Shown here in pieces: positions 18,790-23,293 of a stretch of DNA of 23,293 nucleotides; position 1 is the first letter of the stretch; every line of letters begins with the position of its first letter. The DNA lies in assembly GCA_015680685.1 (NCBI GenBank), contig MNCI01004997.1:184351-207643 (forward strand). The letters run 5' to 3'. The notes under the pieces were generated by a model. It made no database searches and had not been told where the DNA came from. It saw nothing but the letters and a program-made list of their open reading frames with translations. The position numbers and the translations under genes were made by a program. The stretch comes from Gnetum montanum. Lineage: Eukaryota; Streptophyta; Gnetopsida; Gnetales; Gnetaceae.

Positions 18790-19460
18790 TGACAATGTGA
18801 TCACATGCAACTTGCACAAGATCACGGAAACAAACAACGATTGCATTGCTGACAATGCAATGAGCAATGTACAGTGACATGTTTGGGTTGAATCATGCAT
18901 GAACATGCATCGTGCACATTCTTGCAACATTGAATAGATATGTTCTAGTGACAATGTGATCTCATGCAAGTTGCATGCCTTGCGTAGCTCTGACGACATG
19001 CAACACATATGTCATTGCTTTGTAGACTAGCAACTACACAACTAACAATACAATGAGCTGCATGTTGCAGATTCATGCATGTATTATGTTCAAAAAATGC
19101 AGAGACAACATTAATGACAATGAGGTTACATGCGGCTCACATACAATCGTGAAAACAAACATCAACTGCATCGCTCACAATGCAATGAACATCATATCGC
19201 ATGTTCAGGCATGTAGTGTCTTAGGTTGAATCATGAGACAACATGTGCAACATGTTCCAACTATATTGAGCAAATATGTTCCAGTGACAATGCAATCTCA
19301 TGTGAGTCACATGCCTTGCATAGCTTTAACCACATGCAACATGCATGTCATCACTTTGTAGACCAGCAACTGCACAACTAATAGTGCGATCAATTGTGTG
19401 CTGCATGTTCACACAAATACTATGTTCAGACATATTCTCAACGATCTAAGCCTCACATAA
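18790..19460. repeat. 336-bp tandem repeat, two diverged copies
   Basis: Landmarks recur at a constant 336-base offset: GTGACAATG at 18948 and 19284, and TTGTAGAC at 19020 and 19356. Between them long similar blocks are seen (GGTTGAATCATG, ATGCCTTGC.TAGCT, CAACT.CACAACTAA). The sequence is dense in ATGCAT, CATGCA and ACATGC words, many self-complementary. Open frames here are by-products of the repeat. It lies directly 3' of the transposase remnant, so it may be part of that element's non-coding end. Confidence 0.75.
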
Positions 19461-20489
19461 ATTCACAAGATGATAAAGGAATTGTGATGCAACTGACATG
19501 TGACTCGCATGTCAACTCAACAACCTTGCAAATTTAAAAAACTCACAAAATTGGTGTGGGGTCCCAATCCAGACCATTGGTCATCAATGACTCTAGAGGC
19601 ATAGGCAAACACATTGGTTGTAAAAATGTCATTATTCTCTTGGATTAAACCAAAGAAAATATTATGTCTTTTGTAACAAGGCAACTGCATCCGAATAGTA
19701 AACACATTAATAAAACACAATATATTTAGAGCTCATACATGGAATAGTAATGAAACAGAATGCATCACCAATATCATTTTTGCAATTTGTTTAAAGCTCA
19801 TACATGAGCACACAAGATAATGGAAATTAAAATAGACTTAGAGAACAAACAATGAACTAGTTCAAGAAAATGCCATTAATTGAACTACAGCAATTGTGTT
19901 GAATCCAAAAGCATGATGAGTATAGCCTAAAATTGCTATTCCATTATACAAAACCATGTACTCAATGAAGTACATGACTATATACAAATTTGAGAAAACA
20001 TAACACAAATATGATATTCTAGACTCAAGTTCAATCACTTGATAACCGTCAAAGGATTGATGGTGTTACAAAGGTTGACTCCCAAAGCTTGGCTACATTT
20101 CTAAGGGAATATATCAAACAACCATGTTTGGAACAATTTTCATAGCACAAATGGTGTAGACACAAGCTTCTCCAAACCTGCTCTCCACCTTCAGTACAAA
20201 GAATTTCCTGAATCATGGTCCTTTGGCACATCAAAACAAATTTGGAAACAAACTACACTTAGCATACTTTTTTCTTTTTCTTTTTTGAATTAAATTCTCA
20301 TTATGGATGAGTTGCCTTTTGGACTATTCTTTAAAAGAATCAAATAATTTCTTTACGGCCTGTGTTGCTGAAAACAAGCCTATTCAACAAAAATAACAAA
20401 AACAATAGTCAATACAAATCGAGAAAATAATAACAATAACCTCAAAACAACGATTACAACATATTCCCAATGTTACCTTTAGAGATACC
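19461..20489. other. No gene seen
   Basis: AT-rich. Minus-strand open frames at 19517-19720 and 20049-20234 have somewhat protein-like wording but no family I can name, and no splice or start context. AGCTCATACATG occurs twice (about 19730 and 19795). Confidence 0.4.
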
Positions 20490-21600
20490 ATTAATTATGT
20501 TACTCACACTGGGGTTGATGTCCTTACATTCCACATTGGCACCACTGCTTACTGCTACTGCATTTCTCAATGCTGCAATCTCCCTGTTTAATGCTATAAT
20601 ATGATCACCATTTTAATGTTCTGTTCAAGTAACTTCTGGATATATATGTTTTGTTGACTAACAAAGTTATCTATTGTGTTTTTCAGTCTAATATTTTCCT
20701 CTACCAAACGAACTGTGTCTGTGCTGAGCTTCTTTACTACATTGCAAAGCAAAGCATTGTTATATAGCTATAGCTGTTTAATTGGTCAATTACTTTTTCT
20801 AAATTTTCATCAAGACCTTCATGTAACTGTTTTTCATTATGGCCCACAATTTTAGTGAACTCTTTATCATCTAATCTTGAGAAACATGATTCATCACCTC
20901 TCATCGACGACGATCCACATTTGAAAATGATAACTAAACCTAACTTAACTATATTCATGTACTATCTTTCCAACAACTTTGAAACAACGATAGGAAAACC
21001 AAATAATGGTTTTGTTTCATGTAGTTGCCATGACCTTGCTCACCTCCAAATCTCAAAGGCCATTGTAAAAGGGAATACCCTTGCTGTTCTCTAGCGCTCA
21101 TGTCAAAAAGAATTGCATTATTAGAAAATTTGGCTTTGATGGCTTTCACTAAAAGCAATGACATGAAAAAATTTTAAAAGTAGCAATAACTCTAAAAAAA
21201 AGTATTAAAGATATTCTCTCTTTTATCAAAATTTTTTACATACTCAACAAGGTCTTTATCACTTTTGTTCCACTTTCATTCCTTCATAGTTGAATCCTTA
21301 CTACTGCCTAAAACTTGAATTACCTTTATAATATCAAACACATTGAAAGTTAAAACTTGACCATTTGCAGTTATTTGCATGATACTTCCCAACATTCGCA
21401 CACGAAGATAACTACTCATAAAAATTGTAAACAATGTCATTGTTATAAGATCCTTCCATTGTCAGTCACTTGTAAATTTCCATCTTTAATTTATGAGAAA
21501 AAGTATGTATTGAAGTGTCCTCCAAATTCTTCTTTAACATTATACTCATACAATATCACTGGCTGCAATAAGGAAGTGTGCATCAAGTTTATGGGATAAT
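20490..21600 (-). pseudogene. Decayed coding region, family not recognised
   Basis: Several minus-strand segments follow each other in order and look like one broken gene. First is EYNVKEEFGGHFNTYFF (about 21550-21500), then SYLRVRMLGSIMQITANGQ and SDKDLVEYVKNFDKRENIF (about 21420-21210), then KAKFSNNAILFDMSAREQQG (about 21130). An acidic part follows (SRLDDKEFTKIVGHNEKQL, about 20880), then a coiled-coil-like segment VRLVEENIRLKNTIDNFV (about 20700), and an Asn/Val-rich end near 20480. Stops and at least three frame changes separate them. No RT, integrase or transposase motif is visible. It may be a gag-like or accessory protein of an unidentified element, or a dead host gene. Confidence 0.4.
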
Positions 21601-21736
21601 ACAAAATATACAATCAAAAAATAAATACATTTTGTTTCATTATCAATGGCTGCAATAAGGAAGTGTGTATCAAATTTATGGGATAACACAAAAATATACA
21701 ATCAAAAAATAAATACATTTTAGTTTCATTGTTAAT
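21561..21736. repeat. 87-bp tandem duplication, two close copies
   Basis: GGCTGCAATAAGGAAGTGTG starts at 21561 and at 21648; the copies differ at only a few bases over about 87 positions. It overlaps the upstream (minus-strand) edge of the decayed coding region and repeats part of it. Confidence 0.85.
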
Positions 21737-21902
21737 AAAGAAAATCTTTATACTAACATGAAAATTTTCTTTTACTATAAACTATGTCATTGCTTTTCTC
21801 TATGCCTTGTCTAAATTACAATAGGATAATGTTGTATAATCAAAATAAAAGAAAGTCAATTACTCAAATCAAAAATACTCTTTCATGTATATAACCATAT
21901 CA
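21737..21902. other. AT-rich flank of the LINE, no gene
   Basis: Very AT-rich sequence without open frames. It ends abruptly at the GC-rich LINE. Confidence 0.5.
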
Positions 21903-23293
21903 CAGCATAGGCTTGCACCGCTCATGCCCAAGCTGGTGGGAAAGAACCAGGCAAGCTTTGTGCAAGGACGGCTCATCTAGGACCAGATCCTCCTCATGCA
22001 GGAGGTGATCCACTCGCTTGGGACTTCGGGTTTCCTTGGGCTCTGCCTCAAGCTGGACATCACAAAAGCTTACGACACCCTAAGTTGGGAGGCATTGCAG
22101 TCCATCATGCAACAAAAAGGGTTTGACCCATAATTCACCTGATTGTGCATTCACCTACAATCCTCGGCGGGGTTTTCTTTTGATGTGGGAGGGCGGTTGT
22201 GGTGCCTCGCATCTCCAAGAAGGGGGCTGAGGCAAGGGGACCCACTCTCCCCCCTCCTCTTCATTATTGCCATGGATCTAATGCAACATTATTGCAGTAC
22301 CTCCGGGGTGGATGGGCTTAGCATAGCCAGGGTGACTTACCGAGCGGAACATTATGCGAATGACACGATGTTACTAAGCAGGGCGGCGGTCCCACAAGCA
22401 CGATGCATAAACTTGGCGTTATCTCGTCTGGCCGCCGAGCTGGGGCTGGAAGTCAACAGAGCTAAGTCCGCAGCCTACTTCATTAACGTGGATGAGCAAA
22501 TTAAAACAAGGGTGACGCAAACCTGGACATTCAGCCATGGGCCATCAGCGACACATACCTGGGCATCCCCCTGTTCCGGTGGGGGAGGACCGTGGCGTGG
22601 GGTCATCTGCTTGAAAAGATTGAACGAAGGGCAGGCCATTGGGCTAACAGATTCCTGAGCCGCAAGGGGCGCCTGCTGGTGGCCACAGGAATCCTAATGG
22701 CGACCGTGCATTTCGTGGCTACGGTGGCCGCCCCCCCCCCCCCCCCCCCCCCGGTGTCGTCATCAATGTCGTTAATGCCTTGGTTCGTCACTTCGTCTGG
22801 GGGGGTAGAGGGGGCAGCAAATTGCACTTGGTCCATTGGGAGCAAGTGGTGCGCCCACACGGCGCGGGCGGCCTGGGCATCACGACGTTCGAGGACGAGT
22901 TGATGCTGGGGCGGCAACGGCTCACTCTCCGGCTCTCACGACCGCATCGGGACCCAGTCCCATGGATTAATATTATGCGCAATAAATGTCTGCTAGGAGG
23001 CGGCAACGCGGGACTCCAAACCTTGGCAGGCGGTTGCCAGACACGCGCATGACATGCAGGCCTCGGGATGGGTAAACCTCAAGCCCAAAGCCATCATGGC
23101 TGAAAAGTATCCGCGCGGTGACGCCTGGCAGCAGATCTGGAGGGGGCGGCTGTCAGAAAAAATTAAGTTCTTCCTGTGGTTAATGCAGCATGACGCGCTG
23201 CCTGTCAGAGCCCTGTTACGACGGCACAGGCTGCTGGACACGGACATGTGTCCTACATGCGGGGGAGCGGCTGAAACTACCCTCCACTTCGCT
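21903..23293 (+). mobile_element. L1-type LINE, 5'-truncated, runs off the window
   Basis: Base composition jumps to GC-rich at about 21903, in the middle of an RT domain (RLAPLMPKLVGKNQASFVQG). That is how a 5'-truncated LINE insertion looks. The plus orientation puts the 3' end and poly-A beyond the window. Domains in view are RT, its thumb/connection, and a zf-RVT zinc region at the end. Stops, two frame changes and a 22-C run show it is dead. L1-type assignment rests on motif order; the endonuclease part is missing. Confidence 0.85.
21903..23293 (+). pseudogene. LINE reverse transcriptase with zf-RVT, degenerate
   Basis: Motif A is KLDITKAYDTLSWEAL (about 22050), after one TAG and before a TAA and a TGA at about 22131-22142. 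Motif B is RQGDPLSPLLFIIAMDLM (about 22231). Motif C reads AEHYANDTMLLS (about 22350): the canonical YADD is YAND, so a catalytic Asp is replaced by Asn. Motif D is GLEVNRAKSAAYF. After a frame change (about 22535) DTYLGIPLF and LLEKIERRAGHWANRFLS follow. The 22-C run then shifts frame again to FVWGGRGGSKLHLVHWEQV and GGLGI. From 23045 a third frame gives WVNLKPKAIMAEKY, KIKFFLWLMQHDALP and CPTCGGAAETTLHF, the zf-RVT Cys/His region, cut by the window end. Confidence 0.88.
22731..22752 (+). repeat. Run of 22 C inside the LINE
   Basis: A pure C tract directly after GGTGGCCG. In the LINE frame it falls where a short variable linker is expected and marks a frame change, so it probably grew by slippage after the element died. 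Its exact length in the genome is prone to sequencing error. Confidence 0.9.

Noticed and set aside
20049-20234. Cys-rich 61-codon minus-strand open frame
   Set aside because: Protein-like in part, but no known cysteine pattern and no gene context; too short to call.
22603-22917. Minus-strand open frame of 104 codons over the LINE
   Set aside because: GC-rich DNA gives long chance frames and the plus strand is clearly LINE RT; poly-Gly comes from the C run.

Overview
This window looks like nuclear DNA from a vascular plant with a large, repeat-filled genome. A gymnosperm is my first guess and a fern the second. I base this on two things. Split coding exons of a plant-type HGH1 homologue are separated by about 7 kb of intron, and almost everything else is dead mobile DNA: Ty1/copia, Ty3/gypsy, LINE, a FAR1/MULE-type transposase and endogenous caulimovirids. 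Most of the sequence is AT-rich. The last 1.4 kb, a LINE, is clearly GC-richer. No rRNA, tRNA, CRISPR or bacterial feature is present. The species assignment is inference.

Layout. 1-3531: the 3' part of a Tork/Tnt1-like copia element (protease, broken integrase, reverse transcriptase, RNase H, polypurine tract, 3' LTR), inserted into a gypsy element whose integrase tail and chromodomain follow at about 3536-3836. 3973-4723: decayed protein-like sequence of unknown family. 5882-5995 and 13031-13220, minus strand: two intact consecutive exons of an HGH1-like armadillo-repeat protein with good splice signals. The 7035-bp intron between them holds two different caulimovirid pol fossils on the opposite strand (about 6170-8250 and 9230-10835) and an array of ACCACAAGTCATGGT-like words (8390-8770). 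14250-14640: a second array of the same words. 14945-16190: a copia RNase H remnant, an LTR and a primer-binding site. 16362-16655, minus: an unexplained protein-like open frame. 16736-16894: a perfect 24-bp inverted repeat. 16890-17310: degenerate repeats of about 88 bp. 17410-18540: a broken FAR1/MULE-type transposase. 18790-19460: two copies of a 336-bp tandem repeat. 20490-21600, minus: another decayed coding region of unknown family. 21903-23293: an L1-type LINE reverse transcriptase running off the end.

The only plausible living gene is HGH1. In yeast and animals its product is a chaperone that helps fold translation elongation factor eEF2. The remaining exons must lie outside the window or be unrecognised: the first exons beyond 23293 and the last before position 1. 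On that reading the whole window is intronic or exonic territory of one very large gene, and the mobile elements are passengers. All identifications come from reading translations by eye; no database search was possible.
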